A stretch of DNA of 64,000 nucleotides from an uncultured Ruminococcus sp. (GTDB lineage: Bacteria > Bacillota > Clostridia > Oscillospirales > Ruminococcaceae). Of the stretch, positions 35,167-44,137 are shown in pieces. Position 1 is the stretch's first letter; every line of letters starts with the position of its first letter. The notes beneath the pieces are model-generated. The model had not been told where the DNA came from. It worked only from the letters and a program-made list of their open reading frames with translations, and ran no database searches. The stretch spans positions 97,941-161,940 of the forward strand of contig CAJTLC010000002.1 of assembly GCA_910576995.1 (NCBI GenBank), in the 5' to 3' direction. A program made the translations under genes and the position numbers.

Positions 35167-37119
35167 CTATAAACACAGATTCTGAAATTCTTCTTCAGTC
35201 AAAATCGGGATATCAAGCTCTTTTGCTTTTTTGTTTTTCGAAGAATTAGAAGTCGAATCATTATTTATCAGATAATCGGTTTTCGACGATACGGCGGACG
35301 CTACTTTCCCACCATTCGATTCAATAAAAGATTTCAGTTCGCTGCGATTTTTCCAAACGTGAACCGCCCCCGTTATTACGAAGGTTTTTCCTGTTATTTT
35401 AGAATCTTCATCAATTTCTTCAGCTTTTTCAATATCAAGTTCAGCAAGCAGTTCATGGAATTCACAAAGATTGATTTCATCAGAAAAATAATTTACAAAA
35501 TCCTGCGCCAGAACATCTCCTATTCCGTCTATAGCCGTTAAATCTTCTGTCGTCAGATCTTCAAACTGTTCAGCATCAGGATAAACCGCGCAAATAAGCC
35601 TTGAAGCCGCTCTGCCTATATTAGATATACCTAAAGAAAACAGAACTCTGCTAAGTTCGGTATGGCGAGACGCTTCGACAGCCTCCTGCATTTTTTGGAA
35701 TGATCGCTCTCCGAAACCTTTTAATCCTGCGATTTTCTCATGATAAACCTCAAGATGATAGAAATCCTTAAAACTATGCAAAATGCCCTCCTCTATCAGC
35801 GTTTCTATCGTTGAAGTTGATAATCCCACTATATTCATGGCGTCCCGCTGTACAAAATGCTCGAATTTGCCTATATGCTTCGCGGCGCACTGAGGATTCG
35901 GACATACCAGCGTTTCAACCTCGTCAGCAGAACTTCTGATCTCGGTTTTGCTGCCGCAGATCGGGCAGATCGTTGGAATTTCCAGAGTATCGGACTCCGT
36001 TTTATTTCCAGCAATCTGCGGAATTATCATATTTGCTTTATAAACGGAAAGAGTATCGCCGATACCAAGTTTAAGCTGTTTTACAATGCTGAGATTGTGT
36101 ACGGAAGCCCTTGATACGGTAGTTCCCTCCAGTTCTACAGGTTCAAAAACCGCTACTGGATTAATAAGTCCCGTACGGCTCGGCGACCATTTCACCTCTA
36201 AAAGTTTTGTATCGGCAGTTTCGTCCTGCCATTTGAAAGCAATTCCATTTCGCGGAGCATGAGAAGTTTCACCGAGACTTTTTCCGTATTTTACGTCGTC
36301 AAACATTAACACAAGCCCGTCGGAGGGAAATTCATTTTTCACGATATCCTGCTCAAATTCTTGTACATGAGTTTCAAGTTCAGCGCCGTCGGTTTTTACG
36401 CCGTAAACGCATTGAAATCCCAGTGCTTTTAATATATCTATCCTTTCGGCAAACGAGTTGCACTCTGATCCCTCGACCAGATTAAACGCAAAAAAATTAA
36501 TATTTCTTTCGGCGGTTATCTTCGGATCAAGATTACGTACGGTTCCAACGCAAAGATTACGCGGGTTCTTATATTTCGCGCCATCCTCAAGTTCTGAATT
36601 TATGCGTTCGAAATCGCTGTATTTCATTAATGATTCGCCACGAACAACAAGATGTTCTTTACAAGAAACAGAAGTCGGAATTCCTATAATATGACGCGCA
36701 TTCTGAGTAATATCCTCACCTATCTCGCCGTTGCCGCGTGTAACCGCCTGTGTGAGATTACCATTATCATAAGTCAATACGATCGTCAGACCGTCCAGTT
36801 TCCAGCTAAGGAATCCTGTACTTGTCCCCAGCCACTCTTTCAGCGCGCTGATGCTTTTCGTCTTTTCAAGAGAAAGCATTTTGGAAGTATGCCTTACTTT
36901 TTTCAGCGAAGAAACAGGATCAAATCCAACCTTCTGAGTACGGCTTCCGCTCAGAATTATACCCGTCTCTTTTTCGAGAGCGGCAAGTTCATCGTATAAA
37001 GCGTCATACTCATGATCCGACATAATCTCAACACCAGTATTGTAGTAGGCGTCAGAAGCCTTGGCAAGCAGTTTGTTAAGTTCTTTCATTCTTTCGGTTT
37101 TTTTTTCGTTTTCGTTCAT
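35167..37119 (-). CDS. ligA: NAD-dependent DNA ligase
   Basis: A 650-residue replication and repair enzyme that seals nicks using NAD+. In order: domain Ia (AYYNTGVEIMSDHEYDALYDEL), adenylation motif KLDG with the nucleophilic lysine (SWKLDGLTI), VRGE and FKW motifs, OB fold (RTGLINPVAVFEPV, TTVSRASVHN), a four-cysteine zinc finger (CPICG...CPNPQC), a helix-hairpin-helix domain (GLKGFGERSF, IDGIGDVLA) and a C-terminal BRCT domain (GKTFVITGAV). Several segments belong to the divergent Firmicutes branch. ATG 37119 has GGGTGAT upstream. A second ligase elsewhere cannot be excluded. Confidence 0.92.
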   Translation of the reverse strand: MNENEKKTERMKELNKLLAKASDAYYNTGVEIMSDHEYDALYDELAALEKETGIILSGSRTQKVGFDPVSSLKKVRHTSKMLSLEKTKSISALKEWLGTSTGFLSWKLDGLTIVLTYDNGNLTQAVTRGNGEIGEDITQNARHIIGIPTSVSCKEHLVVRGESLMKYSDFERINSELEDGAKYKNPRNLCVGTVRNLDPKITAERNINFFAFNLVEGSECNSFAERIDILKALGFQCVYGVKTDGAELETHVQEFEQDIVKNEFPSDGLVLMFDDVKYGKSLGETSHAPRNGIAFKWQDETADTKLLEVKWSPSRTGLINPVAVFEPVELEGTTVSRASVHNLSIVKQLKLGIGDTLSVYKANMIIPQIAGNKTESDTLEIPTICPICGSKTEIRSSADEVETLVCPNPQCAAKHIGKFEHFVQRDAMNIVGLSTSTIETLIEEGILHSFKDFYHLEVYHEKIAGLKGFGERSFQKMQEAVEASRHTELSRVLFSLGISNIGRAASRLICAVYPDAEQFEDLTTEDLTAIDGIGDVLAQDFVNYFSDEINLCEFHELLAELDIEKAEEIDEDSKITGKTFVITGAVHVWKNRSELKSFIESNGGKVASAVSSKTDYLINNDSTSNSSKNKKAKELDIPILTEEEFQNLCL

Positions 37120-37149
37120 AAAAATCACCCGTTTTATTGATATAAGATA

Positions 37150-37184
37150 TAAAAAGAACAGCGATGTCAATTATCGCTGTTCTT
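37150..37184 (-). terminator. Terminator of the PrsA-like lipoprotein gene
   Basis: On the minus strand AAGAACAGCGAT / ATCGCTGTTCTT with a 7-nt loop ends in five T. It separates the lipoprotein gene from ligA. Confidence 0.85.
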
Positions 37185-37214
37185 CAGTTTTATAATACTC
37201 AAATATGGTCAGAA

Positions 37215-38462
37215 TTATTCTTCTGTTTCAAGCTCAAGTTTGAAAGGAGCATAACGTCTGAAAGCCGACTTATTCTTGTCATAATTCATCTGATCAGCCT
37301 TATTTTCAAGCATATCAACAAAAGTGTCATAATATCTTACAGACTGAATCTGGCTTATATACTCCTCCGACCAGTAATCGTCCTCTGTCATACGTTCTCT
37401 CAAATCGCCTCTGATAACGACATAAATAATATCCTCACTGTAATCGTAAACTTCAGCTTTACCCTTTGTAATATCATTGAAAAGGAATTCGTTGAACAAA
37501 CGGTTATTCTTATCTGAGTCTGTCTCCTCGGCAGTTTCGGTCTCGGAATTTTCCGAATCATCCTTTTCTTCGGCAGCCGTCGTAGTAGATTTCTGGATAA
37601 GACGCTCGTTAGCATAAGGATCCGTAGTCGTTGTAGTTTCCTCAGCGTCGGTTGAAGTTGTTGTGGTAGTAGTCGTTGTTTCTCCCTCAGCCGTAGTTGT
37701 CTGAGCCGCAATATATTCATTGTAATCATTGCTTACTTCGTCAAGTTCGAACATCTTGTCCATTTCCGATGACTTCTTGTTGATCTGCTCCGCATATTCT
37801 TCGGCAAGTTTGCGGCGTTTTCTCTCCTCGTCCGCGCCTACCTTGTTTCCTTCGCTGTCAGTCAGACTTATCGAAAAATATTTAACTCGCGCAAAATTCT
37901 CATCGAAATAATCTTTCAGTTCTTCTTCAGAACAGCCATCTGAGCCTTCAAATCCATAATAATAATTAAAGATTTCCTGCTCTCTGTAGCTGTTTTCAGC
38001 CATTTTTTCCATTGATTCAAGACTTACGCCGTTTTCCTTAAGACGAGCATCTTGATTGTAATAATAAGAAGCCATTGAAGCGGCATTTTCCAGATCTTCA
38101 TCGGAAATAGTCAAATTTCCGCCGGCAGCATTTATATCGTCAAATTCTTTGAGTACGGAAATATACTGAACACAGTATTCCAGCGCTTTGTCCTGTATCC
38201 AGTCGGTAGCGTCCATCGAATCTATCTTGGCATTCTTTACATCCTTGATCTCAGGCGCTTCGCCGTTTTTCTCCTTTAAAATATTTGATGCTTCATCAAA
38301 ACTCTGTATAGTATAATAAATAAAAAGTCCCGCAGGAACGTCATATCCGCTTACAGTCATAGCAACGGTCGAACCGCTGCCGATTGAAGGCGTACAACCC
38401 GCCATAGAAGCAGCAAGTGCAGCCGAAACAGCAGCTGCGGTGATTTTCTTAAAATTAGTCAT
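37215..38462 (-). CDS. PrsA/SurA-like secretion chaperone lipoprotein with Thr-rich insert
   Basis: A 415-residue lipoprotein; the lipidation site is Cys23 in ASMAGCTPS. The helical N-terminal half (ISDEDLENAASMASYYYNQ, SEEELKDYFDENFARVKYFSISL) resembles the chaperone part of PrsA/SurA-type foldases, and VKYFSISL looks like the start of a peptidyl-prolyl isomerase domain. A Thr/Glu/Asp-rich insert (about residues 250-315) interrupts that region, so isomerase activity is uncertain. It should sit outside the membrane and help fold secreted proteins such as the dockerin enzymes. GGAGG precedes the ATG. Confidence 0.7.
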   Translation of the reverse strand: MTNFKKITAAAVSAALAASMAGCTPSIGSGSTVAMTVSGYDVPAGLFIYYTIQSFDEASNILKEKNGEAPEIKDVKNAKIDSMDATDWIQDKALEYCVQYISVLKEFDDINAAGGNLTISDEDLENAASMASYYYNQDARLKENGVSLESMEKMAENSYREQEIFNYYYGFEGSDGCSEEELKDYFDENFARVKYFSISLTDSEGNKVGADEERKRRKLAEEYAEQINKKSSEMDKMFELDEVSNDYNEYIAAQTTTAEGETTTTTTTTSTDAEETTTTTDPYANERLIQKSTTTAAEEKDDSENSETETAEETDSDKNNRLFNEFLFNDITKGKAEVYDYSEDIIYVVIRGDLRERMTEDDYWSEEYISQIQSVRYYDTFVDMLENKADQMNYDKNKSAFRRYAPFKLELETEE

Positions 38463-38669
38463 TTTAAACAGCCTCCGATTAAGTATATTTCATATGCTTT
38501 TTAATTATACACTATTTTTTTTAATTTGTCCATAGTAAATTGAAAATTTTTTCCGTTCTGTCACAAATTTCTTTTCAGGCGCGGTAATCATAAACGAAAT
38601 CCGACTAAAAAGCACGAAAAAACAGGACTTTCATTACGGTTTATTCCGTGTTTTTTGCACAATTTTTCC

Positions 38670-38698
38670 TTGACAAGATAAGAATATCATGATATACT
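38670..38698 (+). promoter_or_regulatory. Promoter of the aro gene cluster
   Basis: TTGACA at 38670-38675, 17-bp spacer, TATACT at 38693-38698; aroB starts at 38740. Confidence 0.75.
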
Positions 38699-38739
38699 TA
38701 TATTAATAGCATTACCAAAATAAAAGGCAGGGATCTACA

Positions 38740-39789
38740 ATGAAAACCATACATATCGGAACAAGCTGTCCTTATGACGTGCTTATAGAACGAGGAAACC
38801 TGAAAAACAGCGGCAGCCTTATAGCTAAAGTTCTTTCTTCAAAAAAAGCTGCTGTTATAACTGACGATACAGTCGGCGCTCTTTATTCAGAAACACTGCT
38901 TAACTCGCTTGCCGAAGCCGGAATCAATGCATCAGTATTTACTTTTCCTCACGGCGAACAGTCTAAAAATCTCGCCACTCTCGGAAATATCTACGATTTT
39001 TTATGTGATGCCGGAATAACGAGAAGCGATTTCCTGATCGCCCTCGGCGGTGGAGTAGTAGGCGATATTACAGGCTTTGCGGCAGCTACTTTCCTGCGCG
39101 GTATTCAATTTGTACAGATTCCTACGACTCTCCTTGCGCAAGTAGATTCCTCCGTGGGCGGAAAAACTGCTATTGACATCAAAGGCGGAAAAAATCTTGT
39201 TGGGTCGTTCAAGCAGCCTGCGCTTGTAATATGTGACAGCAATACTTTGCATACTCTTCCAAGCGAAGAATTAGCCTGCGGAATGGCGGAAGTAATCAAG
39301 TATGGAATGATACGCGATAAGGCTCTTTTTGAATTAATAGAAAGTCACGATCTGGACAATGTTCTCAGTGTGATTAACGAAATAGTTTATACCTGCATAA
39401 ATATAAAGCGCAGCGTTGTTGAAAAAGACGAATTTGACAAAGGCGAAAGAATGATACTTAATTTCGGTCACACTCTTGGCCATGCCATAGAAGGCTGGCA
39501 CAATTACACTGATTACACTCATGGTATGGGAGTTGCGGCAGGAATGTGCATGATCACAAAGCGTTTTTGTTCGGCAGAAATTACGTCGCGTCTTGTAAAG
39601 TGCGTAGAAGCGTACAAGCTTCCCGCTTCATCGGAAGCGCCGATGTCAAAACTTTTGCCATACTGTACAAAAGATAAAAAGTGCGAATCCGACAACATCA
39701 GCTATATCGTATGCGAAGAGATCGGAAACGCTGAAATTCGCCGCGTGCCTGTTGCAGAATTCACACGACTCATGTCGGAGGAGGAATGA
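38740..39789 (+). CDS. aroB: 3-dehydroquinate synthase
   Basis: A 349-residue NAD- and zinc-dependent enzyme turning DAHP into 3-dehydroquinate, the second shikimate step. NAD-binding GGGVVGDITGFAAAT, the substrate loop PTTLLAQVDSSVGGKTAID, EVIKYGMI, and zinc-ligand histidines in NFGHTLGHAIE and THGMGVAAGM are visible. It is complete. It is the first gene of a co-directional aroB-aroA-aroC run, overlapping or abutting aroA, with a consensus promoter 40 bp upstream. Confidence 0.97.
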   Translation: MKTIHIGTSCPYDVLIERGNLKNSGSLIAKVLSSKKAAVITDDTVGALYSETLLNSLAEAGINASVFTFPHGEQSKNLATLGNIYDFLCDAGITRSDFLIALGGGVVGDITGFAAATFLRGIQFVQIPTTLLAQVDSSVGGKTAIDIKGGKNLVGSFKQPALVICDSNTLHTLPSEELACGMAEVIKYGMIRDKALFELIESHDLDNVLSVINEIVYTCINIKRSVVEKDEFDKGERMILNFGHTLGHAIEGWHNYTDYTHGMGVAAGMCMITKRFCSAEITSRLVKCVEAYKLPASSEAPMSKLLPYCTKDKKCESDNISYIVCEEIGNAEIRRVPVAEFTRLMSEEE

Positions 39790-39791
39790 TA

Positions 39792-41024
39792 ATGGATATT
39801 CTTATAAAACCCTCCACATTAAAAGGAAAGCTTGACATTCCGGCGTCTAAAAGCTGCGCGCACAGAGCAGTTATCTGCGCCGCTCTTGCTGACGGAACAT
39901 CAAAACTTTCCGGAATCACCATGTCAAAAGATATCGAAGCAACCATAAATGCTATGAAATCTCTCGGCGCTTCTTTTGAGATAAGAGAAAACGAGATAAC
40001 CGTAAACGGTACCAACGGAAAATTCCGCGGACAAGCGGATATAGACTGCAATGAAAGCGGTTCCACCCTCAGATTCGTTATCCCTATCGCAGCGGCATTA
40101 GGCGTTCATGCCGTTTTCCGCGGAAAAGGACGTCTTCCCATGCGCCCTGTTGATATTTATATCAGAGAACTTTCCGAACACGGAATAAAGTTTATCAGGG
40201 ATAAAATGCCCTATGAGATCGACGGCAGACTTTGCGGCGGTACTTATAAAATTGAAGGCAACGTTTCTTCGCAGTTCATTACGGGACTTCTTTTTGCGCT
40301 GCCTCTTGTGCAGGAAGATTCTACGATCATCATGACTTCGCGTCTCGAATCTCGCCCCTATGTCGATATTACCATCGATATCCTGCGCCGATTCGGTATC
40401 GTTATCAATGAAACCGAATCAGGTTTCGCCGTCAAAGGCGGACAGGCTTATACGCCCTGCAATGAACACGTTGAAGGCGATTATTCTCAGGCAGCATTTT
40501 TTTATGTAGCGAACGCTCTCGGCTCACAAGTTGAAATAGACAATCTGAATCCCGACAGCGTTCAGGGAGATAAGAGAATTATTGAACTTATAGATTCAGC
40601 ATGTGAAAACGGCGAGATCAAAGGATATAAAGCAGATTGCTCCGATATTCCCGATCTTGTTCCGATACTCTCGGTTCTCGGCGCATACGGTTCGAATCCC
40701 TCATTGATCTATAATGCAGAAAGACTGCGAATAAAAGAAAGCGATCGGCTGGCTGCCTGCGCAGATATGCTTAACAAACTTGGCGGCAATGTTTCCGTAA
40801 CAGCGGACGGACTTGATATCCAGCCTGTCAAGCAGCTTCACGGCGGCATTATCGACAGCTTCGGAGATCACCGCATAGTTATGGCGGCTGCTGTCGCGGC
40901 TCTGCGCTGTAACGGCGAAGTCATTATAAAAAACGCGGAAGCTGCGGAAAAATCCTATCCTGACTTCTTCAAGGACTATATTATGCTTGGAGGTAATGCT
41001 GATGTCATTGATCTGGAAAAATAG
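39792..41024 (+). CDS. aroA: 3-phosphoshikimate 1-carboxyvinyltransferase (EPSP synthase)
   Basis: A 410-residue enzyme joining shikimate 3-phosphate and PEP. Conserved stretches: PASKSCAHRAVICAAL, CNESGSTLRFVIPIAAALG, GKGRLPMRPVDIY, SSQFITGLLFALP, GDYSQAAFF, LRIKESDRL and DHRIVMAAAVA. ATG 39792 was chosen because GGAGGAGG (39777-39784) is 7 nt upstream; ATG 39786 overlaps the aroB stop and is an alternative. Key residues agree with a class II-like clostridial type, though glyphosate behaviour cannot be read with certainty. Confidence 0.96.
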   Translation: MDILIKPSTLKGKLDIPASKSCAHRAVICAALADGTSKLSGITMSKDIEATINAMKSLGASFEIRENEITVNGTNGKFRGQADIDCNESGSTLRFVIPIAAALGVHAVFRGKGRLPMRPVDIYIRELSEHGIKFIRDKMPYEIDGRLCGGTYKIEGNVSSQFITGLLFALPLVQEDSTIIMTSRLESRPYVDITIDILRRFGIVINETESGFAVKGGQAYTPCNEHVEGDYSQAAFFYVANALGSQVEIDNLNPDSVQGDKRIIELIDSACENGEIKGYKADCSDIPDLVPILSVLGAYGSNPSLIYNAERLRIKESDRLAACADMLNKLGGNVSVTADGLDIQPVKQLHGGIIDSFGDHRIVMAAAVAALRCNGEVIIKNAEAAEKSYPDFFKDYIMLGGNADVIDLEK

Positions 41025-42036
41025 GATAACCGTTTCATACTTTGGCGAAGCGCACGATCCGGTTATTGGCGTCAATATTGACGGATTACCTGAAGGCGAA
41101 CACATAAGCGCTGAAGAGATCGTTAAATTTCTTTCAAGAACTGCTCCGAAATCAATTTCTGCCATTGATAAAAAAATTCTCCCCTCCCCTCGTATTATGT
41201 CGGGAATCCGCAATAACCGCACCACGGGAGCGCCTCTTTGCGCAGTAATACAAAATTCAACCGTAGATACGTCCTATAACTCAGATACAATGCAGAACGT
41301 CAACATTCAACGCGGTCTTGCCGATTATACCGGCGCTTTACGCTATCGCGGTTACAGCGACGTAAGAAATTCTGCATTCAACAGCGATATTTTTACCATT
41401 CCGCTTTGCTTTGCAGGCGCAGTCTGCGGACAAATTCTCGAACGGCGCGGAATTTATACCGGCGCTCATATTGCTTTTCTTCACAATATCAAGGATAATC
41501 CTTTCGATCCGGTCAATATCAGCCGCGACGCCATTATATCAGTGCGCAGCAAGGATTTTCCCGTAATCAGCGACCGCAAAGGCTGGCTGATGGTAGAAGA
41601 TATGGCAAAGGCAAATGAAGTGGGCGAACGTCTCGGCGGAATTGTCGAATGCGCTTCTGTAAACGTACCTGCCGGCGTAGGTTCTCCTATATTCGACGGA
41701 CTGGAAAACAACATCGCTCAGCTGATATTCGGTATCCCGACAGCGTCGGGACTCGAATTCGGCGCAGGTTTTTCAGCTGCAAAAATGCTCGGCAGCCAGT
41801 ATAATGACGCCTTTTATACAAACGACCGCGGATATTCCGTTACAAAGACCAATTGCCATGGCGGAGTTATAAACGGTATATCTTCGGGAATGCCTGTAAC
41901 GCTGAAAGCTGCGTTCAGACCGCCGAGCGATGATTTATCTGCTCCCTGTTTCGTTCCGAAAGCAGTTCCATGCGTTGAATCGGCAGTCAATATCGCGCTT
42001 TTATCCAAAATGATAGATTATCCAAATTTCTGTTAA
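41002..42036 (+). CDS. aroC: Chorismate synthase
   Basis: A 344-residue FMN-dependent enzyme making chorismate from EPSP, the last common aromatic step. Motifs include the N-terminal VSYFGEAHDPVIG, RGLADYTGALRYRGYSDVR, the flavin/substrate region GLEFGAGFSAAKMLGSQYND, and FRPPSDDLSAPCFVPKAVPCVESAVNI. GGAGG is 8 nt before ATG 41002, and the gene overlaps aroA by 23 nt. Its N-terminus and the RxSGRET-like region are a little divergent from the common bacterial form. Complete. Confidence 0.94.
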   Translation: MSLIWKNRITVSYFGEAHDPVIGVNIDGLPEGEHISAEEIVKFLSRTAPKSISAIDKKILPSPRIMSGIRNNRTTGAPLCAVIQNSTVDTSYNSDTMQNVNIQRGLADYTGALRYRGYSDVRNSAFNSDIFTIPLCFAGAVCGQILERRGIYTGAHIAFLHNIKDNPFDPVNISRDAIISVRSKDFPVISDRKGWLMVEDMAKANEVGERLGGIVECASVNVPAGVGSPIFDGLENNIAQLIFGIPTASGLEFGAGFSAAKMLGSQYNDAFYTNDRGYSVTKTNCHGGVINGISSGMPVTLKAAFRPPSDDLSAPCFVPKAVPCVESAVNIALLSKMIDYPNFC

Positions 42037-42047
42037 GGTGACAAATT

Positions 42048-42638
42048 ATGCAGGACGAAAATATTTTCAAGATAAGCAAAATGGCAAATACCGAAATAAC
42101 AGACCTTCCTATGCTGAATATTCTTATCTGCTATTTACTGTATAAGATCGACAAGCCCGTCAGTACGGAAAATCTTTATGATATTCTGATAAGCACAGAA
42201 TGCGTTAATTTTTTTCTTTACAACGACTCCATCGACTATCTTATGAAAAACGGTCATATAAAGATCGAAGAGGATAACGGTGAAAAAAATTATATCCTTC
42301 TTCCAAAGGGCAAAGCGTGTGCGAGAGAATTAAAAACTTACGCTCCAAAGGCATATCGCGATCGCCTTGTTCTTGCTGCTCTGAGATATTTTACACGCCT
42401 TAAATATGAGCAGGAGATAAAACTGGACTTTGAAACTCTGGAAAACGGATGCTATGTATGCGTGCGCTGTCTCGATTCACACAGCGATCTTATGGATCTG
42501 AAACTATTTGCTCCCGATATGGCTCAGGCAAAACTGATCGGTGAAAGAATCATGTTGAATCCCGCGGGATTTTACAGCAAAGTTGTTGAACTTGCCCTAT
42601 CCAACAAGGAGGACATTTATGACCTTTCCGATAACTGA
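42048..42638 (+). CDS. DUF4364-type protein
   Basis: A 196-residue cytosolic protein of a clostridial family of unknown function. The N-terminal third looks like a winged-helix (MLNILICYLLYKIDKPVSTENLYDIL, NFFLYNDSIDYLMKNGHIKI), followed by an alpha/beta region. A DNA-binding or regulatory role is plausible, but unproved. It begins 11 nt after aroC with AAGGTGAC in front and is probably in the same transcript. The small membrane protein starts 20 nt before its end. Confidence 0.7.
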   Translation: MQDENIFKISKMANTEITDLPMLNILICYLLYKIDKPVSTENLYDILISTECVNFFLYNDSIDYLMKNGHIKIEEDNGEKNYILLPKGKACARELKTYAPKAYRDRLVLAALRYFTRLKYEQEIKLDFETLENGCYVCVRCLDSHSDLMDLKLFAPDMAQAKLIGERIMLNPAGFYSKVVELALSNKEDIYDLSDN

Positions 42639-42822
42639 TATGCTCGCTTATATCGCTGCGGACGGCAGCGGAAAAAACTTCCCGACAGGCTTGATTGCCA
42701 TTATTCTTATAGGTATTTTTATAATTGTTTCCATTACCTCAGGAATCGTTTCCTTTAAATTAAAACTCAAGAAAATAAGGAATCAGAAAAATAAAGCGGG
42801 AGATGCAGAAAATGAGAGCTGA
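42619..42822 (+). CDS. Small single-pass membrane protein
   Basis: A 67-residue protein with one membrane helix (GLIAIILIGIFIIVSITSGIV) and a Lys-rich cytoplasmic tail. ATG 42619 has AAGGAGG at ideal spacing and the frame overlaps both neighbours. No family recognised. Strong ribosome site and operon overlap support it as a real gene. Confidence 0.65.
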   Translation: MTFPITDMLAYIAADGSGKNFPTGLIAIILIGIFIIVSITSGIVSFKLKLKKIRNQKNKAGDAENES

Positions 42823-43153
42823 TTTTTATAAATACTGCGACTACACTCCATGGCATCCCATAAAGGTGCGCACGGGTAAATTTGGATTTGAATTAGCAGA
42901 ATATGATGTCGTTGATGAACTTATTAAAGAATTTCGCAAACTTTCTTCAATTATAGCTGAAGATTTGCCAAAGGAAAAAGTGCTTTTGTATGCTGTTCTT
43001 AAATATGCTGATACGGGTAGGTTACTTGAAGTAGATCGGATGCTGCAAGTTTACGATTACGAAACGTACGTTTCAATAGTTTTAGCCTCGCCGATATGTC
43101 AGCGATTTTACTTTGTACGCGGCAGAAAGGAGATATATGAGAACGAAGAATAA
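42812..43153 (+). CDS. Hypothetical 113-residue soluble protein
   Basis: No family recognised. The protein is acidic/aromatic, mostly helical by eye (DELIKEFRKLSSIIAEDLPKEKVLLYAVLKYAD), with no signal or membrane segment. ATG 42812 has GGGAG 9 nt upstream; ATG 42803 is a weaker alternative. It overlaps the small membrane protein by 11 nt and the dockerin protein by 17 nt, so all are likely co-translated. Confidence 0.6.
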   Translation: MRADFYKYCDYTPWHPIKVRTGKFGFELAEYDVVDELIKEFRKLSSIIAEDLPKEKVLLYAVLKYADTGRLLEVDRMLQVYDYETYVSIVLASPICQRFYFVRGRKEIYENEE

Positions 43154-44015
43154 CAAAAAGATAATTGCAGCTTTATCCGCTGTACTGCTAACCGCTTTAT
43201 CATTCCCGATCAGTACGACCGCTGCCGAAACTTCAGCAAACGATCATACTGTTACAATATTGGACTTTGACGGCAAGCCGTTCGATACGCTCGCCGTTCA
43301 TGACGGCGAGACTATCAAGGCGGATTCTATCGATACTTCAAAGCTTAACTGTTTCCCGGATAGGTTTACTGAAAGAAGATTTAATGCGTGGGCAAATTTT
43401 CCTGTAAACAAAGCGATTACGGAAGATATTTCCATACAGCCCCTTTATAAAGAAATGACCATATCCTGCGATTCATTGCCGGATAAAATCGAATATTACT
43501 CCACCAAAGGAAAGATCGATACCGACGGAATGAAAGTATCTATCAATGTTTTTGAGCAAATTCCTAAAAAAAGCGGCGATGGATTTACAAAAAAAGCTAC
43601 AGAAACTCTGAATATCGAGTCAAAATGCACATTATCGATCGACAATCTGAAAGAGGCGTTTTCAGATGAAAAAAACTCAGCTGAAGTTAAAATATATCCC
43701 GTGGGCAGTTCTAAAGCTATCGGAAAATTCGAGATCAGTTACTGCCCGTTTTTCGGCGATTACAATAAAAATGGCATAGTTGATAATTACGACGCTTCCC
43801 GTATTCTGATGCTGTACAGTTATTTATCCACAAGCGATGATTTTCAAATCACAGACGAGCAGATGCGTATTTGTGATGTAGACAGAAACGGAATTATCGA
43901 TCCCGCCGACTCTTCAACAACATTATCTTTTTATGCTGTAAATTCTACTTCGCTGACCGAAGTCACCTGGGATGAATTTTTCAAACAGAATGCTTCGAAA
44001 AAAACAGGCGATTAG
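43137..44015 (+). CDS. Secreted dockerin protein with InlB/Flg_new-like domain
   Basis: A 292-residue exported protein. Signal peptide (KIIAALSAVLLTALSFPISTTAAET), then about residues 38-115 resembling an InlB B-repeat/Flg_new domain (ILDFDGKPFDTLAVHDGETI...AWANFPVNKAITEDISIQPLY), a short unknown part, and a C-terminal dockerin (about 205-270) with two Ca2+-loop repeats (GDYNKNGIVDNYDASRIL; CDVDRNGIIDPADSSTTL). Dockerins plug into cohesins of a cellulosome or cell-wall scaffold. It has no catalytic domain. AAAGGAGAT precedes ATG 43137. It is an odd passenger at the end of the aro run. Confidence 0.8.
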   Translation: MRTKNNKKIIAALSAVLLTALSFPISTTAAETSANDHTVTILDFDGKPFDTLAVHDGETIKADSIDTSKLNCFPDRFTERRFNAWANFPVNKAITEDISIQPLYKEMTISCDSLPDKIEYYSTKGKIDTDGMKVSINVFEQIPKKSGDGFTKKATETLNIESKCTLSIDNLKEAFSDEKNSAEVKIYPVGSSKAIGKFEISYCPFFGDYNKNGIVDNYDASRILMLYSYLSTSDDFQITDEQMRICDVDRNGIIDPADSSTTLSFYAVNSTSLTEVTWDEFFKQNASKKTGD

Positions 44016-44049
44016 GAGTTTCATTTTTTGCAAAATATACATTATACTA

Positions 44050-44078
44050 TTGCAAAAGATCAAAAAATGTTGTATAAT
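44050..44078 (+). promoter_or_regulatory. Promoter of glyA
   Basis: TTGCAA at 44050-44055, 17-bp spacer, TATAAT at 44073-44078; glyA starts at 44138. No glycine riboswitch is visible in the short leader. Confidence 0.7.
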
Positions 44079-44137
44079 GTAAATGGCGTATTTCTTAAAA
44101 TTTCTACGCCCTAAAATGATTTAAGGAGAAGATTAAA

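Noticed and set aside
44056..44137. Glycine or folate riboswitch before glyA
   Set aside because: The leader is only about 50 nt and has no riboswitch-like pairing.
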